Positions 51,448 through 60,486 of a stretch of DNA of 64,000 bases are shown here, piece by piece (position 1 is the first letter of the stretch; each line of letters opens with the position of its first letter). The stretch is from Tillus elongatus. Its lineage: Eukaryota; Arthropoda; Insecta; Coleoptera; Cleridae. The position numbers were made by a program, and so were the translations under genes. The stretch spans positions 83,995,406 to 84,059,405 of the forward strand of contig OZ023267.1 in NCBI GenBank assembly GCA_964006375.1, given 5' to 3'. Below the pieces are notes generated by a model. That model had not been told where the DNA came from. It searched no databases and saw only the letters and a list, made by a program, of their open reading frames with translations.

Positions 51448-51786
51448 TTGTATTACAAAATAAAAACACAGTAATTTTAACAAAGACTTTTATTTGATTC
51501 TAAGTACAAGTATGTAAACTCTTGGAATACATTTATAGAATTATTAACATTAGATGGTTCAGTGTTGCGTTGGTGCTGTTGTTGTTGTTGTCGTTGGTGC
51601 CTCTTCATGGCTGTGGGTTTACTAGGTGATAACACTAGCTTCTTTTAGTTCTTCCAAGATTGACTGAATTTCGTTGTTATGAGCATTATTACCTGCAACT
51701 TGGGAAGCCACTAAAAGTCTAAGTCTGTCAACCAACTCGTTTATGTCATTCCAATACACATAGGCTATTTGTTTGTTATTTTGTAT
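51416..51786. repeat. Inner continuation of terminal repeat, left arm
   Basis: Inverted match to 58690-59070. It covers the last ~30 bp of the KilA-N gene, both poly(A) signals (AATAAA at 51459 on +, and TTTATT at 51486-51491 for the minus strand) and the last ~160 bp of the DUF8207-type gene. Homology ends sharply at 51786, where the rep-flanking inverted repeat begins. Confidence 0.85.
51627..51786 (-). pseudogene. 3' fragment of the DUF8207-type gene, duplicate
   Basis: The minus-strand peptide from YMIQNNKQIAYVYWNDINEL to the stop is identical to the C-terminus encoded at 58690-58860. The 5' nine-tenths of the gene is absent, replaced at 51787 by the rep cassette repeat. This shows the gene end was once part of the terminal inverted repeat. 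Confidence 0.85.
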
Positions 51787-52037
51787 CATAGGATCCTGGA
51801 CACTCCATTTAAATACATGTAAATTTTGTAGTCTACTATGGACAGTCAAGTCTACCTCTGGACATTTAAGTCAACCCTGGACATAATTATAACGGTGTTT
51901 AAATGGAAATAGATTGAATTATTTTGCGGGGAGTCAGGTATGGACAAGGTGTTGTTAATAATAAAAACAGTGGTAAAATATAAAAATATAATATATTTAC
52001 TCAAGTGTACACTACAGCAAGTTAACTAATTTCAAAA
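51787..52037. repeat. Rep-flanking inverted repeat, left arm
   Basis: Begins GGATCCTGGACACTCC and matches, inverted, 53385-53636 with very few differences. It includes the last codons and stop of rep. The outer ends of both arms read ATAGGATCCTGGAC in the outward-to-inward direction. Confidence 0.9.
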
Positions 52038-52830
52038 TTGTCTCCCTTTGCAATTCTGCCTTTTTATTTAGACCCAGCTCCATTAACTGTTTGATCAGCT
52101 GTTTCTTTTGAACTTGTTTTTCTCTGTACGCCTTTCTGATTGCAATTCCCTTTTCTGTTTGGTAAAACAGTCTTCTCTTTTCATTAGCTTCCTGTCTTCT
52201 ACGAATACCCGAAGCTCCTCTGGTGCACTGGCAAGTCTCTTTATTGTGCAACTCGTTCACTGATGCGTAAACTAATACGTTTTTAACTCCTTTTGATGCT
52301 AAACATGATATTTCATCTCTTACAGAAGCACACATTTTTCCTCTGCCATGCAGCCAAGAATCACAGTACACTTGCCTAGAATAGTGCGAATGCGGCGTTC
52401 CACGAAGACCATCGCCATCTCTTTGAAGGGGTTTCTGCCCATCTGCACAAGCAATATACCTTAATACTCCAACAGCATGATCTAGACAGATTATTTTCTT
52501 GAAAGTTGTTTTAGGATGCAAACGTCGCCCTACACGTTGAAGCTTCTTTTTAAATCCCTGAACCGTAGACCCATTTGTAAAAAGTATCAAAGCGTGCATA
52601 TGTTCATGCGCCACACTTCCATCATCTGCTTCTAGATGACATCGACAAATTGAATACCACTTAATATTTGGTACACAAACTAACAAATTAAAATCTTGTT
52701 CATTTAACAGAAGATTAAACCACTGCGTAACACACACCTCGTAATCTTTGGCCATCTCTTGTGGTGAAATCGCCTTAATGTCATTAACATTTAGTAAACT
52801 CAGATAATCAGCTTTTGATATGGAAGTCAT
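52012..52830 (-). CDS. HUH-type Rep-like protein (putative replication initiator)
   Basis: 272 residues, ATG at 52830. Residues 75-84 read HEHMHALILF: H77-M-H79 is the HUH metal-binding pair, preceded by a hydrophobic strand (FNLLVCVPNIKW) and a Cys/His cluster (ICRCH). The candidate nucleophile is Tyr125 in GVLRYIACADGQK, in the position of the Rep YxxK motif. The Lys is not at the usual +4 but four residues further on (K133), so the motif is atypical. The C-terminal third is basic and helical. There is no Walker A, so no superfamily 3 helicase is fused. HUH endonucleases nick an origin and join 5' ends, so a role in starting rolling-circle or rolling-hairpin replication is the obvious inference. 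A TATAAT box lies at 52903-52898. Moderate confidence, as homology could not be searched. Confidence 0.6.
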   Translation of the reverse strand: MTSISKADYLSLLNVNDIKAISPQEMAKDYEVCVTQWFNLLLNEQDFNLLVCVPNIKWYSICRCHLEADDGSVAHEHMHALILFTNGSTVQGFKKKLQRVGRRLHPKTTFKKIICLDHAVGVLRYIACADGQKPLQRDGDGLRGTPHSHYSRQVYCDSWLHGRGKMCASVRDEISCLASKGVKNVLVYASVNELHNKETCQCTRGASGIRRRQEANEKRRLFYQTEKGIAIRKAYREKQVQKKQLIKQLMELGLNKKAELQRETILKLVNLL

Positions 52831-52937
52831 CTTGTAAGAACGATGTGAACAGAATGAATGTCCAGAGAATACTAACCGTGTACACCTAGACTATTCCATT
52901 ATATGGTGCATCTTTAATGATCGCATACTGTCGTCAA

Positions 52938-53090
52938 ACATCGGTGCTGTTCGGATCCGACAAAACATCGGTGTTGTTCGGATCAGACAAACGACCAGTC
53001 AACCAACTAAGACAGACAGCTGTCTAGCAGGACAGACAGCTGTCACACAGCTGTCTAACAGCTGTCTAACAGTACAACGTTCATCTAGCG
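52938..53090. repeat. Candidate origin region: direct repeats and CAGCTG cluster next to rep
   Basis: Two ~26-bp direct repeats (ACATCGGTGCTGTTCGGATC and ACATCGGTGTTGTTCGGATC) lie about 110-160 bp upstream of rep. They are followed at 53015-53085 by repeated GACAGCTGTC and CAGCTGTCTAAC motifs like those of the element ends and the 13-bp array. Repeats beside a Rep gene suit binding sites, but this is inference. Confidence 0.5.
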
Positions 53091-53384
53091 AACTCTAAAA
53101 GAAAAAAAAACTAAGTCAACCACAGGAAATGAAATAACGTTCATCTGTCACGGGCTATCTCGGAAAACTAGGTCACTAACCGAAAACGAGAGCTGTCGAC
53201 ATGCTCAAACACGTATAATGATGATGATGTCATCCTACCAGATATGACAACTGCCAACAGCTGTATTCTAGACAAGCTCAAACACGAATGCTGGGATGAT
53301 GTCATCCTACGGAAATAACACCCAGATTACATTCCAAGGTCACAAACACCAACTGACAGATCTCATTTTACTGTAAAGACAGAC

Positions 53385-53636
53385 AATTTTCAAATTAGTT
53401 AACTTGCTGTAGTGTACACTTGAGTAAATATATTATATTTTTATATTTTACCACTGTTTTTATTATTAACAACACCTTGTCCATACCTGACTCCCCGCAA
53501 AATAATTCAATCTATTTCCATTTAAACACCGTTATAATTATGTCCAGGGTTGACTTAAATGTCCAGAGGTAGACTTGACTGTCCATAGTAGACTACAAAA
53601 TTTACATGTATTTAAATGGAGTGTCCAGGATCCTAT
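53385..53636. repeat. Rep-flanking inverted repeat, right arm
   Basis: Inverted copy of 51787-52037. It carries a duplicate of the last ~9 codons and stop of rep (on the + strand), then the downstream sequence, ending GTCCAGGATCC. Confidence 0.9.
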
Positions 53637-53950
53637 AGAAATAACACAGTTGTTTAATGACATCCACTTGAACCAAACAAAACATATAGACGCTGTTGTT
53701 GATTGTTAACACACACACACACGTCATGACAGCTCGAAGTCTTTGCTTAGACTGACAGAGCTGTGTAATAAAAGACAGACAGACAATTGATTGCCCAACA
53801 AGTATCATATAGAACCTTGTTTGAGCTTGTACAGCTGTTTAACAAACACGTCATGACAGCTCGAAGGCTTTGCTTAGACTGACAGACAGAAAGGGGTTAA
53901 TAAAAATGCAACAAAATAAAAATAAAACAACTGTTTTACATACAATAAAA
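53637..53950. other. Spacer with terminal-repeat-like fragments
   Basis: Two copies of CACGTCATGACAGCTCGAAG followed by CTTTGCTTAGACTGACAGA (about 53722 and 53850). Both resemble 49470-49515 in the left end and 59755-59790 in the right end. No ORF. A minus-strand AATAAA (TTTATT at about 53952) would terminate the capsid gene. Confidence 0.6.
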
Positions 53951-54004
53951 ATTTATTAGGATTAATTAAGTTGTACATATTGATACATAAATGACATACT
54001 ATTA

Positions 54005-55210
54005 TTACATAATGGCTCTAACGATGCCCGTTAGAGGTTTATATTCCATTACACTGTCATGAATAACCAAACAATAAACACGCGTATTTTTAGGGAAGTT
54101 GGCGTGACTCATAAACTCCACCTTAATGTCCACCGTTGAAGACTTGATTGACTCGTTCTGGTGCTGACAGTCAATCACAAATAGAGCTCTGTCTTTAAAC
54201 TCGTCATAATTCAAGATAGTCTCCGACATGTTTTTATAACAGAAGCTTTTTTGAAAATCTGTATACATGTTATAGGCTTCTGCATATTTCGATTTCTCAA
54301 AATCCATATTCATAGATTCATAAGGGTAGCATTCTGAATTTAGAAACACTCGAAGGTCCAACATACCAATGTTATCGAAATAGTCTGACCTCTTCTTCAC
54401 GTTATCCTTACGATCTGTTTGAAATGCTATAATCACATATCGAGGTCTTTCCAAGTTGGTTGCAGTTTTAACAGCCCACACATCTCTGTTGATATCTCTG
54501 AGTGCTGGTAACTCATATATGTCCCATTTGCGGTATGCGAGAAATATAGAGGTGTCTTTGGCTATTTTATCCATCAGTTCCAATTTCATTTTATCATTGG
54601 GAAATACATGTTTTACCTTTAAAAACATATTGGTTACGGTAATTTTTGCTCGTGCCGTACCTGTGCTGTAATAGCCGTTGGAATCGTTTCGACTTCTTGT
54701 AAAGCGGAAAGTATGTTTGCCACAGAGAACTCCTTTGAAATGACGAAAGAAACTGAAGAGGAACCAAACAGGTATGAGCATGTGAAACTTGTTATCATTT
54801 AAGGTGATGTGCTCCGACGACACATTCAGACCGGCGTTGCTAAGAGATTGGGCTTCATTCTTACTGAACGATAGCAGACTTTTGATGATGGTTGTGGTGT
54901 ATGGGTCTCGCACTCGTTCCACTTCCTTGTTATTTAACTCATAGGTCATTGATTCAAACAGAGCTGCTCCTCCATTATTTGACAGATAACAAGCACCAGT
55001 GGCATTTTGGATTGCTACAGGTTCCAGAGCACCTTCGATTATTAGAGCTGACTCGGCCAGACATACGAACGCATCTTGTTGGTTGATGGCTATTTCAATT
55101 TCATCGCTGTTACCAAACGATTTAGTTGGTGAATAGTAAGAGCGCAGCTCTTCTCGATCGATGCCATCATCAAACACGGGTTCTTTGAATATTTCTAGTT
55201 TTGACGACAT
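54005..55210 (-). CDS. Double-jelly-roll major capsid protein
   Basis: 401 residues. The start is ATG 55210: the upstream extension of the frame has no ATG and lies before a TATA/initiator. The N-terminus (MSSKLEIFKEPVFDDGIDRE, then NSDEIEIAINQQDAFVCLAES and LFESMTYELNNKEVERVRDP) closely resembles the double-jelly-roll-like domain proteins I recall from insect genomes and Polinton-like viruses. The length suits a compact double jelly roll. It would form the hexon-like capsomer of an icosahedral particle. The frame is intact. It is encoded on the same strand as, and just downstream of, the minor capsid gene, with its own promoter between them. Confidence 0.8.
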   Translation of the reverse strand: MSSKLEIFKEPVFDDGIDREELRSYYSPTKSFGNSDEIEIAINQQDAFVCLAESALIIEGALEPVAIQNATGACYLSNNGGAALFESMTYELNNKEVERVRDPYTTTIIKSLLSFSKNEAQSLSNAGLNVSSEHITLNDNKFHMLIPVWFLFSFFRHFKGVLCGKHTFRFTRSRNDSNGYYSTGTARAKITVTNMFLKVKHVFPNDKMKLELMDKIAKDTSIFLAYRKWDIYELPALRDINRDVWAVKTATNLERPRYVIIAFQTDRKDNVKKRSDYFDNIGMLDLRVFLNSECYPYESMNMDFEKSKYAEAYNMYTDFQKSFCYKNMSETILNYDEFKDRALFVIDCQHQNESIKSSTVDIKVEFMSHANFPKNTRVYCLVIHDSVMEYKPLTGIVRAIM

Positions 55211-55277
55211 GATAACCCAGGCTTTGCAGGAACTCAATATTATCGGGACGAAGCGTACCCTTTGACGTGTCTGACTC

Positions 55278-55314
55278 AACTGAATTTGATGTGGTAGATG
55301 CACTTGCTTTTATA
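55278..55314 (-). promoter_or_regulatory. Promoter of the major capsid gene
   Basis: On the minus strand TATAAAAG runs 55314-55307 and an arthropod-type initiator TCAGTT runs 55283-55278. The initiator A at 55281 is 33 bp from the TATA start. This gives a ~70-nt 5' UTR before ATG 55210 and rules out longer N-terminal extensions. It implies host RNA polymerase II transcription. Confidence 0.65.
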
Positions 55315-55332
55315 TCCTTAAAGGCCAACATA

Positions 55333-56043
55333 CTAAGCAACTTTTATAAGTTTCAAGCGAACAGACACCTCTTCACCTTGAAAGTTGACAGGAACTGAAT
55401 CTTGGTCGACGATGTCGATGCTTATATTGGAAATCTCTTGCTTGTTCACCGGCAAGTAAATTAAATTTTTAGGTTCTATGTCGATTGCGTAGCCAGGATC
55501 AACCATCGGAGCAAACTCATACAGCGTATGTGAGGGTTGTCCGTTATAATAGGAACCAGACACAATATTGATTTCGATGCGAATCTGTCTAACATCCACT
55601 ATATCAACAGGTAAATCAGATTCATAAAAGGTGTCCGGCTGAAGAACTTGTTTTGAAAAGCCCAACATTCGCCCAATCGAACCATCAAATTCAAAACTGA
55701 CATTTGTATAACACTTTAGTCTACATTTGATGGTGTTCGGATTAGGTCTCAGAATCAGAGCCTGTTGCTTTTGTTCGTGTGTTGCTGTAGCACCAACAAG
55801 TTCATTTTGAAGTAACTCTTCCAAGTGTGTTATTTCATAAGCACCGGTGGGTATCGTGATGGTTCACCAACCGGTTCCTTCTTTTACATGAAATTTGTTT
55901 TTACCTTCATAGATGTTGGGTATGTTGTTGTAGGTGTGAAAGCCTATCAAGGCAACAGCATAATTACCATCCAAAACAATTGGTGGATGGTAGTCTGACG
56001 ACAGATGGGAGCTGCGGCCTTTCAACACAAAGGTGTGCGCCAT
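55333..56043 (-). pseudogene. Minor capsid (penton-like, single jelly roll) protein, one in-frame stop
   Basis: From ATG 56043 the frame reads through an N-terminal conserved segment (HTFVLKGRSSHLSSDYHPPI, then YAVALIGFHTYNNIPNIYEG) to a TGA at about 55862. The same frame continues, open, to 55333 with the rest of the family pattern (RMLGFSKQVL, INIVSGSYYNGQ, LYEFAPMVDPGYAI, YLPVNKQEISNISI). I know this pattern from capsid-associated proteins of insect Polinton-like elements. A minor capsid or penton role is inferred from that. A single nonsense codon breaks it, unless it is read through. The ATG at 56154 is in frame but lies too near the TATA box to be used. Confidence 0.7.
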
Positions 56044-56154
56044 GACTGATACACACAGGCTACTGTTTGAGTCTTTTATTGCAATGGTTTTTGCAGATAC
56101 AACCCATAACCGGAGCGCTGTTTCTTGAGATACATGCCTTTGTCTCACTTGCAT

Positions 56155-56199
56155 TCATATATATACACACCCCAAAAATATAGTTTAGTTTAAGTTAAG
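56155..56199. promoter_or_regulatory. Shared divergent promoter, minor capsid (-) and packaging ATPase (+)
   Basis: A TATATATA tract at 56157-56166, readable on both strands, is the only TATA-like site between the two divergent genes. For the ATPase it lies about 40 bp before ATG 56200, giving a very short leader. For the minor capsid it leaves room for a leader before ATG 56043. Confidence 0.45.
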
Positions 56200-56895
56200 A
56201 TGCGTACCAGCAAACACGCTTCTGCCTTACCCATTACAAATATAGACGATGTTGTTACGGACACAGCTCAACAACAACTGAGGCATGGTCCTCTCTTTCC
56301 AAACACAGTTCGCTGTATCATATGTGGTCCGAGTGGGTGTGGTAAAACTAATGTCATGCTGAGTTTGTTGTTTGAAGCAAACGGTTTAAAATTTGATAAC
56401 GTGTATGTGTATTCAAAGTCTCTGTATCAACCGAAATACAAGATGTTAAAGGAGGTGATGAATGCAACAAAAGGTGTTGGTTACTATCCTTATAGAGAAA
56501 ACGATGAAATATTAGATCCGGCAGATGCCAAGGACAACTCTGTGTTTATATTTGATGATGTAGCTTGTGACAAACAAGATAAAATAAGAGCATACTTCAG
56601 TATGGGCAGACATAAGAATATTGATTCATTCTATCTCTGTCAAACATATACACGAATACCCAAACATCTGGTACGTGACAACACCAATGTTGTTGTGTTA
56701 TTCAAGCAAGATGAAACCAATTTAAAACACGTGTACGACGATCATGTAACCACCGATATGGACTTTAAACAATTTAAAACTATCTGCTACCAATGCTGGA
56801 AAGATAATAAGTATGGTGTGTTGGTGATTGTGAAGGAAAACGATGTATACAAAGGTCGCTATAGAAAAGGATTCGATAGATATATATTATTCTAA
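56200..56895 (+). CDS. A32/FtsK-HerA-type DNA packaging ATPase
   Basis: 231 residues, intact. Walker A GPSGCGKT at residues 43-50, after a strand (TVRCIIC). Walker B VFIFDD at 115-120 after a conserved Asp/Asn. A further conserved FYLCQTYTRIPKHLVRDN contains the sensor-like Gln of the family. The length and motif spacing match packaging ATPases of adintoviruses, Polintons and Polinton-like viruses, which pump the genome into the capsid. Divergently placed from the minor capsid gene, it completes a capsid assembly and packaging module. Confidence 0.85.
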   Translation: MRTSKHASALPITNIDDVVTDTAQQQLRHGPLFPNTVRCIICGPSGCGKTNVMLSLLFEANGLKFDNVYVYSKSLYQPKYKMLKEVMNATKGVGYYPYRENDEILDPADAKDNSVFIFDDVACDKQDKIRAYFSMGRHKNIDSFYLCQTYTRIPKHLVRDNTNVVVLFKQDETNLKHVYDDHVTTDMDFKQFKTICYQCWKDNKYGVLVIVKENDVYKGRYRKGFDRYILF

Positions 56896-56914
56896 CGATG
56901 ATAGACAGGACAGT

Positions 56915-57600
56915 CAGCTGTCTAACACAGGTGTCTAACACAGATGTCATACAGGTGTCTAACACAGCTGTCATACAGCTGTCATACAGCTGTCTAACAC
57001 AGCTGTCTAACACAGCTGTCTAACACAGCTGTCTAACACAGCTGTCTAAGACAGCTGTCTAACACAGCTGTCTAACACAGCTGTCTAACACAGCTGTCTA
57101 ACACAGCTGTCTAACACAGCTGTCTAACACAACTGTCTAACACAGCTGTCTAACACAGCTGTCTAACACAGCTGTATAACACAGCTGTCTAACACAGCTG
57201 TCTAACACAGCTGTCTAACACAGCTGTCTAACACAGCTGTCTAACACAGCTGTCTAACACAGCTGTCTAACACAGCTGTCTAACACAGCTGTCTAACACA
57301 GCTGTCTAACACAGCTGTCTAACACAGCTGTCTAACACAGCTGTCTAACACAGCTGTCTAACACAGCTGTCTGACACAGCTGTCTGACACAGCTGTCTGA
57401 CACAGCTGTCTAACACAGCTGTCTAACACAGCTGTCTAACACAGCTGTCTAACACAGCTGTCTAACACAGCTGTCTAACACAGCTGCCTAACACAGCTGT
57501 CTAACACAGCTGTCTAACACAGCTGTCTAACACAGCTGTCTAACACAGCTGTCTAACACAGCTGTCTAACACAGCTGTCTAACACAGCTGTCTAACAAGA
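56915..57600. repeat. 13-bp tandem array (ACAGCTGTCTAAC)n, about 50 copies
   Basis: The unit ACAGCTGTCTAAC repeats almost perfectly from 56990 to 57595, with diverged units before that (ACAGGTGTCTAAC, ACAGCTGTCAT). Variants include TGACAC blocks at 57370-57410. Each unit holds the palindrome ACAGCTGT. It lies between the ATPase stop and the next gene, with no room for another promoter except inside the array. The same core occurs in the element's ends and near rep. Confidence 0.95.
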
Positions 57601-57636
57601 CAGCCAGACATCGTGATAAATAAGAAGGCATGTACC

Positions 57637-58861
57637 ATGAAGGAGTCAGTGTATGTTAAACCACCACACAACCTGTATCGCTCAAACAAATTATTAGACC
57701 AGCTGGTAATACCGACCAGTTGTAGCACAATGGAAGTGTTGGGTAAGGAAGAGCGAAAAGTTAAGAAAAGGATTTTACAACTTGCTGACAATATTCGAAA
57801 AAAACATTTAATGCTTAAACTTAACAGAGCTGAGAATGATGATGCTCTGCAACGTTTATATAAACCACTTGTTGAGCCCCTAAGTGAAATATCTAAAAAC
57901 ACAGCAGCACTGCAGCAGCAGCAGCAGCCCCCACAACCACCAAAGGCTGAACAAATCAAAGACGAAGTCGATATACCAGAAACGAAACCCCAAGTAGAGT
58001 TCCTTAAAGACCATGAAGTTTTTGAAGCTGAACCAAGGGAAGAGGCTGAGGAGACAAGTTCCGATGAGGATATCCCAACATTTGAAGAGCTTGAGGCAGA
58101 CCTACAAACTGTCACATCCAACCCTGCATATCAAGAATTTTTGGAGCAATATCCTGAACGAGTTCGATATTATGTAGACAAGTATTTTACTGAACCACCA
58201 AGGCTCGCTACCATTGATCAAACGTATGGTGCTCGCTACGCTAAAGATACCGGTAGCTGGAGTGTTGGTAACAAACACTTAGACTTTACTGATGCTGAGA
58301 TTCAACTGGGCCAAAGGAGATACCCGCAAACACAAGGTTTGCTAGAATTGTTATTTATGAAAAGACCCCGGGGGTATACTTATGACGATCTTCAACACTA
58401 TAGAGATATTCTAGAAGCAACTAGTGTGCATAAAATGAACTATGATCCTAACGCCCGAACCAAGGGTTGTTCCTCTGAAAAGTATCTGACTCTAATAAAA
58501 CCAGTGATAAATCCACGAGGTCGTAGATCCTCAACTCCTCAAGGTTTTGGTTACACCTACGAGGAAGACGATGACGACAGCAACGTCAGACATCTTAACA
58601 AAAAAACAAAAGACTGAACTTAAAACTCACAGTGATAAGAGCAGCGATAGCAACGGCATGAGCCCTAACAACAACATCAGCACCAACAACTATATGATAC
58701 AAAATAACAAACAAATAGCCTATGTGTATTGGAATGACATAAACGAGTTGGTTGACAGACTTAGACTTTTAGTGGCTTCCCAAGTTGCAGGTAATAATGC
58801 TCATAACAACGAAATTCAGTCAATCTTGGAAGAACTAAAAGAAGCTAGTGTTATCACCTAG
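57637..58861 (+). pseudogene. DUF8207-type protein, split by a frameshift at an A7 run
   Basis: From ATG 57637 (context ACCATGA) there are 326 codons to a TGA at 58615-58617. An N-terminal coiled coil (VKKRILQLADNIRKKH) is followed by a Gln/Pro run and an acidic region. The conserved domain comes next (TYGARYAKDTGSWSVGNKHL, GLLELLFMKRPRGYTYDDLQ, KYLTLIKP), matching the pattern I recall as DUF8207 in insect proteins. The family's C-terminal motif (YWNDINELVDRLRLL ending in IEEL-like ILEELKEASVI) lies in the +1 frame, ending at 58861. The shift coincides with AAAAAAA at about 58602-58608. Function is unknown, but its linkage to capsid genes suggests a virion or assembly role. AATAAA at 58993-58998. 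Confidence 0.7.
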
Positions 58862-59070
58862 TAAGCCCACAGCCATGAAGAGACACCAACGACAACAACA
58901 ACAACAGCACCAACGCAACACTGAACCATCTAATGTTAATAATTCTATAAATGTATTCCAACAAAGAGTTTACATACTTGTACTTAGAATCAAATAAAAG
59001 TCTTTGTTAAAATTAATGTGTTTTTATTTTGTAATACAATTAAAAAGTATGTCGTAAAGCAATAATATCC
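58690..59070. repeat. Inner continuation of terminal repeat, right arm
   Basis: Inverted match to 51416-51786: the end of the DUF8207-type gene, the intergenic poly(A) region and the last codons of a KilA-N copy on the minus strand. Confidence 0.85.
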
Positions 59071-59125
59071 TGACAGTAGTCCGGCTCCCTGGCGATAACT
59101 CTAAGTGGGCTCCCTCGGTTGAAAT
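59017..59125 (-). pseudogene. KilA-N gene remnant with large internal deletions
   Basis: On the minus strand, 59125-59076 matches 50757-50804 of the KilA-N gene (the segment encoding STEGAHLELSPGSRTT). It is followed directly by sequence matching 51418-51447, the gene's last codons. About 610 bp between those parts and about 570 bp upstream (50191-50757) are missing. It shows that the right arm once carried a full copy. Confidence 0.85.
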
Positions 59126-59634
59126 ATTTAGGGTATCAGTATTCCGATACCCTTGTATTCTAGACAAGCTCAAACACGACTGCAGGGGTGATGTCATCCA
59201 ACAGATATAACACAAGATAACATTCGCCAAGGTTAACAACTGTAAAACGTTGTTTACCCTAAGTGGGCCTCTCTCTTGCGTATATTAAACAGATACACTG
59301 ACAAGCTCAAACAGGATCAAGATTAACAACTGTAAAACGTTGTTTATCCTTTGTAAGGCCTCTCTCTCTCTTACAGCAGTTTGTTTCCTCAATATAACAG
59401 AGAGAGACACTTGTTCAGTATGTGTTAAGCAGTGAAACAAGGATGACGTCTCTTGCTGTATGTAAGTACACTCTTGTATTATGTCTGTTTGTATTCAAAT
59501 AACAAATACAAACATAACCTTACTAAACAATCAGATGATTGGTAATCAACATGTATACGAACACCTAACCTCATATGTAAACAACAACTGGTTTTGTTTT
59601 TTATATATACAACTGCGAACAAACTTTTAACGTG

Positions 59635-59725
59635 TGCGTCTGTGGAGCTATTGGTTTAGCGATAGTATCTGAGAAAGCTGTCTATGGCCGATTCGAGGTT
59701 CGTGGGTTCAAATCTAATTTCAGGT
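59635..59725 (+). other. tRNA-like segment in right terminal repeat
   Basis: Inverted partner of 49540-49640. The D-arm-like AGCTATTGGTTTAGCGATAG pairs CTAT with ATAG around a typical loop. The B-box-like GGGTTCAAATC is at about 59704. The remaining cloverleaf is not convincing. Confidence 0.45.
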
Positions 59726-60454
59726 GAATGCTTTTCTTTCAAATACACATGCATCTGTCAGTCTAAGCAAAGACTTCGAGCTGTCATGACCTACGTATGT
59801 TATATCCTTTCAAACAGCATGTACAAGCTTCAACAATGGCAATCAGTTGTCTGTCTGTTTCCTGAACACAGGAGACACTTGTTCAGTATGTGTTAAGCTG
59901 TGCAACAAGGATGACGTCTCTTGCTGTATGTAAGTACACTCTTGTATTATGTCTGTTTGCATTCAAATAACAAATACAAACATAACCTCAACAAACAATC
60001 ATATGACAAACAGATAACACGTTGACGACATAACAAATACAAACATAACCTTAATAAACAAACAGATGATTGGTAATCAACACGTGTGTGTGAACATAAC
60101 CTTAATAAACAAATACATAACCTTAATAAACAAACAGATGCTTGGTAATCAGTCTGTATACGAACATAACCTTAATAAACAATCAGACAGCTGGTATTCG
60201 ACAAACACACATGGAGACCTGACTTGTAGATATCTCTCTGTACAGGTCAGACGGAACATCTGACATAAGACACTTCCATAGAGACCCGGGTTGCGGCTGT
60301 CTATCACAGGGCAGCCATCTTGGAACGCTTGTGACGTCATCTGACATTTGACAGCTGTCACACAGGGCAGATCTGACATCTGACAGCTGACAACTGACAG
60401 GTCTGACACCTGACGTTGACAGCTGACAGGCCAGCTGTCAAATGTCACACGACA

Positions 60455-60486
60455 GTGCATGCGCGTGACGTCATCACGCATGCGCA
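60455..60486. other. Near-palindromic terminal hairpin, right
   Basis: GTGCATGCGCGTGACG followed by TCATCACGCATGCGCA: the inverted partner of 48711-48741, with TGACGTCA at the centre, 44 bp from the terminus. Confidence 0.7.

Noticed and set aside
51787..53636. Nested insertion with a target-site duplication
   Set aside because: Only ATA/TA flanks both ends and the sequence beyond the right arm does not continue the sequence left of the left arm, so a simple insertion is not supported.
56915..57600. CRISPR array
   Set aside because: The units are contiguous 13-mers with no spacers, in eukaryotic DNA with no cas genes.
57579..58121. Ser-rich 180-residue minus-strand ORF
   Set aside because: Shadow of the DUF8207-type gene on the opposite strand.
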